NCBI GenBank assembly: GCA_030411725.1
Contig: MU839827.1
Coordinates: forward strand, 372,001-436,000
Reading direction: 5' to 3'
DNA from: Echria macrotheca
Taxonomy: Eukaryota; Ascomycota; Sordariomycetes; Sordariales; Schizotheciaceae
Length of the DNA: 64,000 bases
Positions 1-10,974 of this stretch are shown here, in pieces. The notes under the pieces were generated by a model that made no database searches, was not told the DNA's origin, and was given only the letters and a program-made list of their open reading frames with translations. Numbering within the stretch: position 1 is the stretch's first letter; each line of letters starts with the position of its first letter. Made by a program: the position numbers and the translations under genes.

Positions 1-1175
1 GCAATTGGTCTGGTGTTTGTGGTATCCGGGGCAGAGAGAGGGAAGGGAGCAGAGCTAGCTCTTCGGTCTGTTTTGCGAACGAAACATATGATGCGGATTT
101 TGTCTCAATTGCGAAGAAGCGTACCTCGGCGGAGCGCCGTCGTTCCTGCGCGCTGGGCAATCATGGCTACGGATTGAGCGAGAAACCAAAATTTCGGTGT
201 GGTGGCCGGACCTCGGTGGTGGTGGTGGTGGTCGTGGTGGTGGTTTGCGAGACGTCAAACGACCGGAGAGTGGTTTTCGGAACGAACATTCAATCAGACA
301 ATCGTCAATGATGCTTGCCCGGCACAAACTGGGATGAGCGGGAGCGTTCGGCACCTCGGTCCAGCATCTGGCCAATCAGACGCCACACAATTCGAATGCC
401 CTTTCTCGCTGGCACTGACCAAGTCACGTGCCTTATGTGCCCCACCAACGCACGACGGACAGGTATTTGTTCTGGGATTGCTGGCCAAAATTTTTCTCTT
501 TCCTCTTCTTTCTTCTTCAGATAGTTCATGGCCGCCCAACCGTAGTGTCGGGTGTTTGTCTCCATCAACCGATGCATACGCGGTAAACCAAAGGCACATT
601 CTGTGTTTTTTATGGGTGGCCAGAGAAGAAAGAGATCCGTCGTTAATCTCATCTGCCAGTTAATCAGTCTGGCAGATGTTTCATTTCAAGATCTACATTC
701 CCTCGTCTGTCGCATGTGGTGATGTCTTTCGCCATCCATGATTTAGAGTTGCTGCCCGTTCTACTGTGATATTCCTTCCATTGAGGAACATGTACTGCGA
801 TGCGCGAGCTCTTCTGGGTATTCCGACGGTTGCGGCGCCCCGATACTGCGTGGAGGGTGAGGTGCCACGCATCGCGAGCCGCGTTGTCACCACGACCAAT
901 CATCCTCTCTCGAGTGGTCTGCTCGGTTGTAGTTGTACCCGTCAGCATCAGTTTACAGCACTCAACTCTTATTCACATATTCGTCTACTCTTTGGGGTCT
1001 ACCCTAATGCTCTGTTCAGGCCAACTTGAACATCCAACCAGACTCAGCATTTGGTCCGAGTCATCACATGGCTGCTACACAACTTGTCCCACAGCTTTTA
1101 GACCCTTTTGGCTCGCTCTATCTGTGACGCTTAAATAACAGAAATGCGCCTGTTTCTACGCCTGAAAACATGCAT
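1..1175. other. Gene-free stretch at left edge
   Basis: No reading frame here shows a recognisable domain or a credible intron-exon structure. It lies 3' of the tyrosyl-tRNA synthetase gene and may include its 3' UTR. The only visible structure is a GGT-type microsatellite near 215-246. Confidence 0.5.
215..246. repeat. GGT trinucleotide microsatellite
   Basis: About ten GGT units with one CGT interruption, read directly from the sequence. The short ORF running through it (a tryptophan run) is an artefact of the repeat. Confidence 0.85.
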
Positions 1176-2768
1176 CTATTGGGTGGCCGCAGCTTCAGCA
1201 CCTTCGGCGGGGGCCTCCGCGGCAGCATCGCCCTTAGCCGCCCCAGGGTAGCGTGACCCCTTATCCTTGACCTTCTTGACCTTCTTCTTCTTCTCCTCTG
1301 GCGGGTAAGCCTTGAGCGTGACCTCCTGCCACTCCTTCGAGGCCTGGTAGGCAGCCTGGATGGGCGCCAGAAGGGCATTCAGCGCCTTGGAAACCGCTGG
1401 CTTCAGCAGTTGCGGTGTCAACTGGGATTGCGTTAGCTCCAAGCGTCGGAGAGAAGATTCTGACAACCTACAATATCATTCTTATAATCCGAATGCATCT
1501 GTGCGACGTCCTTGTACACCAGAGGCTCCAAACCGTCTCGCTCCCTATCCACACGGAATTCACCGTCGCCATACAGCGACGAGGCTGGAAGAAGAACGAA
1601 CTCGGTAAAAGAAAGAAGCCCATTGCCCTCGGTGACTCCAGGAGCGGCCTCGGCCTTCTTGATCTTTTTGGCTACAACCTCAGGGGCATCCAGCAGATCA
1701 ATCTTGCTGTCTAGAGGATATTAGCCGTGTTCTGGGTCCGGGAAGAACCAATCTTACCAGGATCGCTCGATGACATCTTCGATCCATGAAGACCCGGCAC
1801 CATAGGATTCATGATGTGTGCTCGCTGGCGAAGTTAGTCGTATTCAATGAAATTCAAACACGCATAGGTTGACACACCTCCCTGTATCCAAGCTTGGGAA
1901 GCCACTCCTTCGCAGCTGTGAACAGTTTCCTTTGATCCACACCACCGAACTGGCAGTCAACCTTGAGGTACTCCTCGTCCAGAACCTGGAGGATGGGGTA
2001 CAAAAGACCTGACAGCGGCGCGTTATCAGACTGCTTGACGACTTCGGCACCGGCCTTCTTGGCGTCATGCTCCGATACTACCGAGCAGAGCTTGTAGAGG
2101 TCCATGATGCTGGTATGTGTCAGGAGAGCCTAGTATTGGGCGAAACAGGGGTACTTACTACTCTGGGCTCTTTTGGTAGGAGCTTCCCAGGACGAACTCG
2201 AGCTTCTCGGTGGGGACACCGACGGCATTGAGGATAGCGGTTATGCAAAACTTGTAGTACTCTGCGCGGTGGTTGACCAACTCGATTGGGGCCTTGAGGT
2301 TGTCAAGGAAGCCATGGCTGAGAGACATCAGCGGAAGTCCGGCAGCATAGACGACCAACTTACATGTCGGCCAACAGGATGACAACATTGCACCCGGCGG
2401 CAAGCAATTGACCGATCTTCAACGCCGGGACGAAGTAACCGCAGTGGGGACGACCTTGTAGAAGTCAGAGCGGGACCTCCATCGAGGAAATGTGAGTCGA
2501 CTAACCAGTTGTCGCAGTGCCTGAGACATGGCCGTTAGCTGTCGAATCCACACTCATGCTAAAGACACATCAACTCACCCCAGTAGATCCTCGGGTGTCG
2601 CCCTTCTTCGACGATCTTCTCGATGATGTCGAAGTCAAGAGTCTCGGCGAGGTTAACCTTGATGAGGGCGAGCCGTTCCTCCTTGCTAAGGTCGCGCTTT
2701 GTCTGGTCTGTCAGCGCCAGCTTCACCTCGGCCGCAGATGCCAGCTTATCATCGGTAGTTGCCGTCAT
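1176..2768 (-). CDS. TYS1: Tyrosyl-tRNA synthetase, cytosolic
   Basis: Class I aminoacyl-tRNA synthetase that charges tRNA-Tyr in the cytosol. After splicing the frame runs MTATTDDK... through GRPHCGYF (the HIGH-equivalent signature), LLADIHGFLDN, YQKSPEYIMDLYKL and GSKMSSSDP (KMSKS-type loop), to a Lys-rich tail KKKKVKKVKDK that probably aids tRNA binding. About 395 residues, as expected for the eukaryotic cytosolic enzyme. Seven introns are inferred near 2520-2577, 2461-2503, 2324-2367, 2107-2163, 1830-1880, 1711-1757 and 1431-1475; each junction restores the family sequence. The start was chosen because it opens the conserved N-terminus; an upstream in-frame ATG at 2831 lies in a poor leader. 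It is divergent from the permease gene. Confidence 0.95.
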
Positions 2769-3855
2769 TGTTCCGACGTGTAGCCAGAAGGTTGGTCGTG
2801 GATGGCGGGTGGGTTGTCGTTTTCGGAACACGTCGAATCTCGGCGGTCGGTTTGGCGGGGTGAGTCAGAAGTTTGGATTTTGAGGTTGGGCGCCCCACCC
2901 GCTCGCAATTTTTGCCCCTGAGCACCTTTGGCCCTGTATACTAGCTTAGAACGCAATATGGCTTCAAAATTGGCACAGAAATCTTGGGCGCGCGAGTCTG
3001 AGGACGGACGGTCTCATGAGCTGCTTTGATGTTTGACCCCGCCAAAGATTTGGTGTTGAGAAGTGTCCCCTGCTAGTGTGAAGAGGGGCAACCCTAACCC
3101 TCCTCCCATGGAGCGCCACCGTGACCGAAGAAATTTTGACCCACCACTTCTGAGACAATTTGCTCCGAGTTCGCGCACCCAGCTGTGCAACCAGCTCAGG
3201 AGAGGTTCTAACGGCTTCAACGGACCTCGTGAACGGTGGCCCAACCGCCGATATATCTAACAAGTATAACAGAGGATATGTAGCACGAAATATTACCACG
3301 GTCACGTGCAAACAGGGCGGCAAACGAGGAACCGTTGCCAAGTTCGGAATCGGCTCCGGGACCATGACTCCAACGTCGATATCTCGGCGCCGCCAGAGGC
3401 ATATTCCGGGCCGGCAGATGACTCGTCTGTCTCTCAACCCCGCGATTTTCGGGGCCATGCCGGCCTCGTATTGTTGCTTGCTCCGTTGGCTCCGATGATC
3501 GATTGTGGGGCCAATCGGCTGCATACCATCGCATCTTGCTGGCGTGCAAGCACGCAATCGGCTAGCCATGCAGCTGCCGTCCCCGTGCCCCCATAAAATT
3601 GCTGGTGAGCCCGTCACCGGGCAAGAAACCGCCACCTGCCAGTTCGAGATATTTATCTTGTTCTGACCTCGAAAATCTCTGTAGAGGTCCGAGCCCGGTG
3701 CTGCTTTTCATTTTTATTTTCGTTGCTTTCCAGGTCGCGTTGTATTGTCTTCTTTTGTGGACACTGTCTGTGGTAGGCCCTTTCGCCCCTGACTTGCCAC
3801 CTCATATCAGAGAGAAAAGGCAGAGGAATAGAGTCCACCGCCGGCCCCGAACAAG
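2769..3855. other. Divergent promoter region
   Basis: About 1.1 kb between the divergent tyrosyl-tRNA synthetase and permease genes. It must hold both promoters. The ORFs inside (up to 223 codons on -) have no domain or family resemblance and look like chance frames. Confidence 0.55.
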
Positions 3856-5686
3856 ATGGAGGAAGACAGGAAGAGCCTGAAGCCCCTTCTGGGGCGAGCC
3901 GGCGACACGGCCAGTGAGATCTACGACTTTGAGGAGAGTCCAAACTATGGGTCGATCGAAGAGGGCGCGACCTATGCCATACCGGAGTCCCGAAAGATCG
4001 GCGTTGCCGGAGCTGTGTTTCTGATATTGAACAAGATGATCGGAACAGGCAGTGAGTGGATGTTCGGTTGACTGGCTGCAGTTCAACTGACTTGGAACTT
4101 AGTCTTCTCCACGCCTTCCAGCATATTTGCATCAACAGGATCCGTCGGGATCAGCTTGTTGATGTGGGCAGTCGGTTGGTCCAGTCTGACTCCATAGTCT
4201 CGAACCCGCTGACCTCTCCCAGCGGGGCTTCTCACGCTGTCCGGACTGAGTGTATATCTGGAATTTGGCCTGGCCATCCCTTTGTCAGGTGGCGAGAAGA
4301 ATTACCTGGAGAGAGTCTTCAGGCGACCTCGCTATCTCGCCACCAGCGTATTTGCCGTGCAGATGATCCTTTTGGGGTTCTCTGCGGGTAATTCTCTTGC
4401 CTTTGGCCGATACGTGTTGTTGGCTGCTGGCCATCCCATGCCTGATGGCTGGGCTCCTCGGGCGATCGCGGTGCTTTGCATTTCCTTTGTTGTGACTCTC
4501 CACGCTACGAAGCCGAAATGGGGACTGAGGTTGACCAACGCGCTGGGCGTCTTCAAAGTTCTGGTCGTTCTGGTTATCGTATTTTCCGGCTTTGCAGCCC
4601 TGGCCGGATACCGACTCGTACCCAACCCTCACAACTTTGACAACATCTGGGCTATTGAAAAGGGGGATGGCTACGGAGGTGGTGGAGCTTACGCTTTTGC
4701 GACGGCTCTTCTGCAGGTTGTCTACAGCTACAAAGGCTGGGAGAATGCCAACTATGTGCTCGGAGAGCTGAAGAATCCTCGACGAACACTTTCTATCGCA
4801 GCTCCACTCGCGGTGGTTGGCGTCACCATTCTCTACGTTCTCGCCAATGTTGCCTACTTCGCCGCGATCCCAAAAGCGGACTTGGCAAAGTCCGAGGTTA
4901 TCGTTGCCGGGCTCTTTTTCAGAAACGTGTTTGGAGAGAGCGCTGCCGCCCGAAGCCTTCCTGCTTTCGTTGCTCTCAGCAACATTGGAAACGTGCTGGC
5001 CGTCAGCTTTGCCCACTCGAGGGTCAATCAGGAGCTGGCCAAGGAAGGCATTCTGCCATATAGCTCATTCTGGGCATCCAACCGGCCGTTCAATACTCCT
5101 GCGGCATCGGTGAGTTTTCTGTCACGGGTGTAAGTCTGCGTCTAACTTGAGAGCAGCTATTTCTGCACTGGATCGTCACGGTCATTGTACTTATTGCTCC
5201 TCCTCCCGGTCCTGCATACAATTTCATCGTCAACCTGTACGTCTCATACTCCCCAGAACATCCGGAGTACCGTTGCTAACACCCGGCAGATATACCTACC
5301 CGGGCGCCTGGGTCAACGCCTTCGTGGCCGGCGGCTTGATCTACCTCCACCACAGCAAGACAGGGGGCTGGTCATCCCCTTGGAAGACACGAACATGGGT
5401 CGCGGTAGTCTATCTTCTTCTCAACGCCTTTCTCGCCATCACTCCCTTCATCCCACCGGCGAGCGACTGGAACGCCGACGGATACCCTTACTACGCATTC
5501 CCGCTCGTTGGGACCGGAGTGCTCGGGCTCGGTGTGCTGTACTGGGGCCTCTGGGCCAAGGTCTGGCCACACTTTGGCGGTTATGTGGTCGTCACGGAGC
5601 GGACGATGGACGAATACGGCGTCGAAGTAGTACGGCACAGGAGAGTGTCCGTGCAGAAGGCAGCGGCGGTTATCGGGGACGATTGA
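3856..5686 (+). CDS. High-affinity methionine permease-like transporter
   Basis: Amino acid/polyamine/organocation superfamily carrier, closest by eye to the fungal MUP1 methionine permeases. It should import methionine or a related amino acid at the plasma membrane. After a hydrophilic N-tail (MEEDRKSLKPLL...) the first membrane segment carries VAGAVFLILNKMIGTGIFSTP, the TM1 motif of this family. About 12 hydrophobic segments follow, including YSYKGWENANYVLGELKNP, which is characteristic of MUP1-type proteins. Four introns are inferred near 4052-4102, 4192-4227, 5110-5157 and 5239-5290; splicing gives a continuous protein of about 570 residues. Substrate is inferred from family only. Confidence 0.88.
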
Positions 5687-6780
5687 TCAGCGGTACTTTT
5701 TTTTTCATCTGGTTCTGTCGCATTTTCTGGTTGGTTGATTGGGTTGGGCTGGGTTGCATCGCGATGGCGTTGGTTGGAAAGCGTGGCGCATAACAGCGAT
5801 ACGGTTACATCCCCTTTTGGGTTGTTGGGGTACTTTTGCATAAAACTGTGCGGCGTTGAAAGGCAACCAAGTTTGGGTCCAGACACTTAGATAAGCTTAC
5901 AGGGAGAAACAGTTGGCTGGAACGTGTTTTATAAAATGTCATGCCCCCAAAAAAACCCGACGCTTCGGATCCGCCTTATGAGGGGGAAGGACGACGTCTC
6001 AGATCCTTCCTTATCAGCGGTATGTCTGGCGATCAGTATTGTCGCGGGAGATGTGTTTCCGGCACGACTTGCTTTCAAACAAATTCCGGACGCGCGCGCG
6101 CGGGATGATTTTCATACGGGGTATGTATGCCGAGCCGAACAAAGGGTGAAGCTATAGTGGTGCTGCTATAGTATTATGCTAAAACTGCAAGCTTTCGGCG
6201 ATATATAACAAGGAAAGGGGGTACGTAATCGGTTGGTATGGTTGCCGATATGGGAAAGAGGAGGTTTTAACGGCTCCAAAGTAGGGAATAGTACATGCTT
6301 GACCGGGATGCGACGTATTCCTCGATGTGGATATAAAGTATCGGCAGAGATGCCCGGATCAGGCCCGGTTTCTTCTTCTAATCCCGGACGACACGGCACA
6401 ACCGCGCTGTAAAATAGGCGAGCTAATAAGGTATTACGGCTTTCAAGAGGCTGAGGACTGGGATAAAGTTGTAGATTCCGGTTTTCCCTGATTATCTCTC
6501 GAAGGAACCAGACGCTTATACGACTTGCATCCACATTCTCCATGGGGAGAAAACATCACGACGACTACTAGAACCAAAAAGAGTAGGAGTAAAATATTTT
6601 CCATACAGCGCATCTGCCTCGATCCCTATCAGGGTCCTTTCCAAAGTCCCGTCACGGAGGGTCCCGGCCATATCCCGGCCCGACCCACTCGACTCGAGTC
6701 AGCTCCCACTTGGCTATCCACCAGACTCAGGGGTAGGCACAAAAAAAAAAGTTGTTGAACAAGCGCAGAGAAAAGAATAC
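5687..6780. other. Intergenic region, no gene seen
   Basis: 3' flank of the permease and flank of tRNA-Gly. A CG-dinucleotide run sits near 6092-6102. No supported coding frame. Confidence 0.5.
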
Positions 6781-6852
6781 TGCGACAAGAGGGAATCGAA
6801 CCCCCCCCTCAACCTTGGAAGGGTTGAATCCTAACCACTAGACCATTGTCGC
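6781..6852 (-). tRNA. tRNA-Gly (UCC anticodon)
   Basis: The reverse strand folds as a 72-nt cloverleaf without intron: acceptor GCGACAA/TTGTCGC, A-box GGTCTAGTGGTTAGGAT, anticodon loop CTTCCAA (anticodon TCC), B-box GGTTCGATTCC, discriminator A. The anticodon arm resembles other fungal tRNA-Gly(UCC). Confidence 0.93.
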
Positions 6853-7023
6853 TTGTGGAACACTTGTTGACACCTTGTGTTGCTTGCGAGTCGAGGGTGG
6901 ATAACTGGTTTTTGTAGTCGTAGGCGGTTCACCACATTTTTTAGAAGTTTTGGATTCGCCGGCCGTTGTGTTGCATCTATCAGACTGCAGTAAATAATAT
7001 TCTACAGGGATTTGCGGCCCGAT

Positions 7024-7188
7024 ATGAGCCTGCACGACTTTGACGATGAAGTGTTGGTTCTACTTGCAGGATGTGAACGGGTACAAAGTTTCTGTCGGCT
7101 AGACATCTCGTCTCTTCCCACCGAGATCCTACAGGAACTCGAGCTCAACAGCGGCTTCGACCGGTGCGGCACAGGTTACATAAGGTAG
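7024..7188 (+). pseudogene. Possible F-box protein remnant
   Basis: A 54-codon frame starting MSLHDFDD contains ISSLPTEILQELEL, which matches the start of an F-box (LPxEIL core), and then stops at TAG (7186). The next 70 bases carry another protein-like frame (EQRYVRTIEILIG) in a different phase. This suggests a decayed F-box gene or an unrecognised intron. Too short to be certain; chance resemblance remains possible. Confidence 0.25.
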
Positions 7189-10100
7189 TGGAACAGAGAT
7201 ATGTTAGGACGATAGAAATCTTAATAGGTACAGACAGTCTTGACATCGCATGACTTGGGTCGCCAGTTTAACTTAGGTTCATCAGTCACGCCCATTACCG
7301 TGAAATATGGTCGGGACTCGGCACACCTCGAGGAAGACTACCATGTTGTCCAGAGTAAGAGTAGCCATGGGAGATCCTAGGTCTCTATAGTTCAGAATAA
7401 ACAAATTGATTAAGTCTAGTATATAGCGGCGGATTATCATGGCCTTAAATGGTCAGTTATCTATGGGTCTTCGTCTTCACAACGCCGACTTATTACCAAG
7501 GATGCACTGACGAATCTGGCGAGGAGATCGGTTAGAACGCTGCGGAGCATCTCTGTTACATTTCTTACTCTATATGTTCTGTTCCTGTACCCGTTCGCAG
7601 AGCTGCTGCGTTACTAAGTTTTTGTGTACGGTGTGGGATATAGATGGAAAATTTGGGTCGTAGCTTGACGGACGCAGTTCGCAGGCAATTGTTGGTGGTT
7701 CTCCAAGCTCGAACCCCTGAAAGAGGTCTTCATCCAAAATACCCAAATACTCCGCTCAGAAGGGGTGCTGCACATTGTACATCTGGCATGGTGCGATCTA
7801 ATGAGTGCGCCGATTCAATCTTGACTTTTTTTGGGTTAATTTTCAGCATATGAGGTCGTCGACAAGAGTCCACCGTCAGCTTGGCCACCCCGGCCAAGCG
7901 GGATCGTGGCACCATTTCGTGATAGGGCTCTGCACGTACTGATGTCGCAATGGCAGTCAGGAGCTACCGTCGCAGTAACAGTAAGGAAATACCAAGATAC
8001 CAAGAGTCCGGCGTCTTGGCCAACGGCTCATGGGTATCATCATCTTACAGTAAACTTGGAGAAGGTCGCTGGGGGAAGCTTGTGCTCTGGTCTTGAGCTG
8101 ATAGGTTCAGGTCATGATGGCCTCGTGACGAAGACCAGCTGCAAATGGCACCGATGACACCGACAGCGGTTAGCTGCTGGACTGCAGGCGTCGCGCAAGA
8201 ATCTGTTCCACCCGAACCCCAGAATCGCGATTAGTAACATCAGTAACGATGGGACTGTTCGGCCCGCAAAACTGTCCTTCGGGTTGTCGCGCCGCCCGAG
8301 GTTCCCCTAAAAATGTCGAAATCCCCCAGATGATACGGCCGACACCGTTGCCTTGGTGTTCAACCAAACCCTATCGTCCTTTGAGACCGACCGAGGTGCA
8401 TCTCGAGATTGCCGAATACGTATACGCCCGTACATGTCCAGATTCAGCAGCTGGAATCCATCTTACCTCCTCCTCAGTTTCCCGTATCTACCAGCTCTTG
8501 CCGTATCTGCGATCTTGCTCACTCACCTGAGCAAACACATGTGAAATTGCCGGTCGAACGGAAAATTCTACCATTGGTGCCATGCTCGGTGTTGTGGCTG
8601 CTATCATGCCGTTGGCTGTGAATGGGATCCGGTGCTGTGGCTCACCTCTCAGTTATCTTGCTTATCTTGCATACCCAATACTGGCTGAGGCAACATGGAG
8701 GTCCGTTGGGAGCATCCCAGCCTGATGGAGGGTGTCGGCAGTGCTTGGACATCCAATCCTAAGCATGAGGGCGCGTGATAGAACGGTCCAGTCGAAGACC
8801 GAGGGGTCGGCGGGCCGAACTGGCAGAAGCTTGTTGTACTTGGCGTAACACTGTATACGATCCGGCGGGCGATGTGCTGCCTGGGGTGTCGGCCGTTGGG
8901 CTTCGGTCCTACTACCAGGGAGTTTACCTTGCAGCTATCATGCTGTGCGCGGGTTGCTGTGAGATGCTTGATTCGCCGAAGATGGTAACAACTCTCAAGT
9001 CGGCCCCTACTAGCCCTACTAGGTACTCTCAAGTCAAGCATCGTCTCCGCATATCGGGCACTACTATCAGACGGGTCTGCTGCGAGCGCCTATCTTTAGC
9101 CAACGAGCTTCCCGTTCCTGCTGCTGACATGCTGACGGGAGCCATGGCGTCGGTACAGATCGTAAGGTTGGGCGGGCTATCGCTGATGTGTGGTGTGGCC
9201 ATTCTGCAATCAATTCCAAGGTGGGTTGCGGGCGAGCAAACAGACGCGCGATAGGTGCCAAGAGGCGACAGGTGGCTGGCGATAGGCGCGATGAGGGATG
9301 ACGGTTAAATTTCCCCACGATTGCAGGGGCGCACCGTTGTGGGGTTCTAGACCCGGCTTGGAAGGCGAGTCCTTTTGCAGCGGTTGTTTGCAGTCCCAGA
9401 TGACCTCCCGCCTTGGGCAGGAGCAACAAGCGAATTGGCAGCCCACCATCGCATCGGCCGTTTGCCAGTCCCGCGAACCAGAAGCATCCATGCAATCAAT
9501 TCGTTCTCCTCCCACTCAATTTCCCCGTCGCGATCCACCGCCGTCTGCGTGACCTGTCGTCAGACACCGCTCCGAATTTGCGCCCAGCCAGATGTCCCAC
9601 AGGCCCAATCGTCGCCAATTGACCCTGGCGAGCGACGCCTGGCCACGGCCTCCCCGAGACCTCTTGACGAACTGGTCCAACAAAAGTCCCAGTTGTCGAC
9701 CGTGGTTCGACGAGTCGTGGAGCCATCGCGGCTCCCGATCGGCGAATGAGCATCGGCGCCGGCGAGATGTCCTAGGATTGCTGCGCCGCATAACATGTGA
9801 GGGGGCGGCGGCGGAATCTGCCGAGGCCACGTGCCAAGGATCGCAGTAGATCTGGCGACCGGACAGCGATCGGGGTAGAGACGACGAGGGTCGGCGGTCG
9901 CTAGTTTAGAGTACTCGCTACGTAGTGCCCCACCATCGACTTTACTCTAACGACAGACAGTGCCAATGTCGCAAGATGGCATGCTTTCCAGCTTCCGTTT
10001 TCGCGCTGCCCAGCCCGTCAATCGCCGCGCGCTGATGGCCTGCCATCTGCGCCTACGCGGTTGCGGCAAAAGGCTCCTGCTGGCGTTTCACCCGAAATTC

Positions 10101-10974
10101 CAGACATTCTGCCAACGACGATCTATCGCCGGCCATTGGACTCGGTCCCGTCCAGTGACAGTCCACGACGACGCCCGTCAGTCTCGACGTTGATCGGCCT
10201 GCCACATGTGCCGTCGCTAGCGTCGCCGGTGTTATAGCACTTACGCTGTGGCTTCGGCAGTGCTTATGGGGCGGACAAGCACAATAAGCTTTCGGTCGCT
10301 TCGACAACACCCCCTGCAAGCTTTCGAGATGCTACTCTCGCAGGCGAGACGGCGCCATCACCACCACCTTCTCCAATGGCGTGCGCCGGATAGTGCTGTG
10401 GTCCTCGGGACCCCGGTCGAGGGTGTGATCATCAGTAGCGTTGGCAAACGCCGGCTGCCCTCCCGAGTCAATGCCTCCGAGGTCTGGATCGCTGGTTGCG
10501 GATGTTTCAGCACGGTAATGCAAATGCGCGCTCCCGCCACAGGCATTGAGACATTCCAGCTTCTCGTTTCGGAAGCGCGATAAGAGAGGAAGGCGACTTC
10601 GCAATGGCTCTCAATTTAGCTTGGGTCCAGTTATCGGTCAGATCTTCTCGGCCAAGACACCTCCCCCTAAATTGACACCAATTCAGCCGTGCGACCGGGT
10701 ATTTGGCGGTCATGACGCTCCAAGAACCAGACTGACCTCCCTTATCGGCTCACATTCCAAACGTGGGGTGGCAAGACATGTCAAGCAGCAGCATGCGGCC
10801 GAGGAGCTATCACTGTACCTGAGTGCATTGATATACTTGCTCAACCCACCCGGGCGGAGCGCTTTCCCTCTCCTTGCCCGACCAGTACAAAGACGCCTGT
10901 GCTAGTTCACCGCGTCAAAAGCTGCGACTCGTCCACAGAGGGGCTTTTGCTTGCTCGCTCTTTCTCAAGCAGAC
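7189..10974. other. 3.8 kb gene-poor stretch
   Basis: Many short frames occur on both strands, none above 160 codons, and none has a recognisable domain or a convincing splice pattern. The final part must contain the promoter of the oligopeptide transporter. I see no transposon ends. Confidence 0.45.

Noticed and set aside
2964..3635. 223-codon - frame in the divergent spacer
   Set aside because: No domain, overlapping frames on both strands of similar length, and it occupies the promoter region of two well-supported genes.
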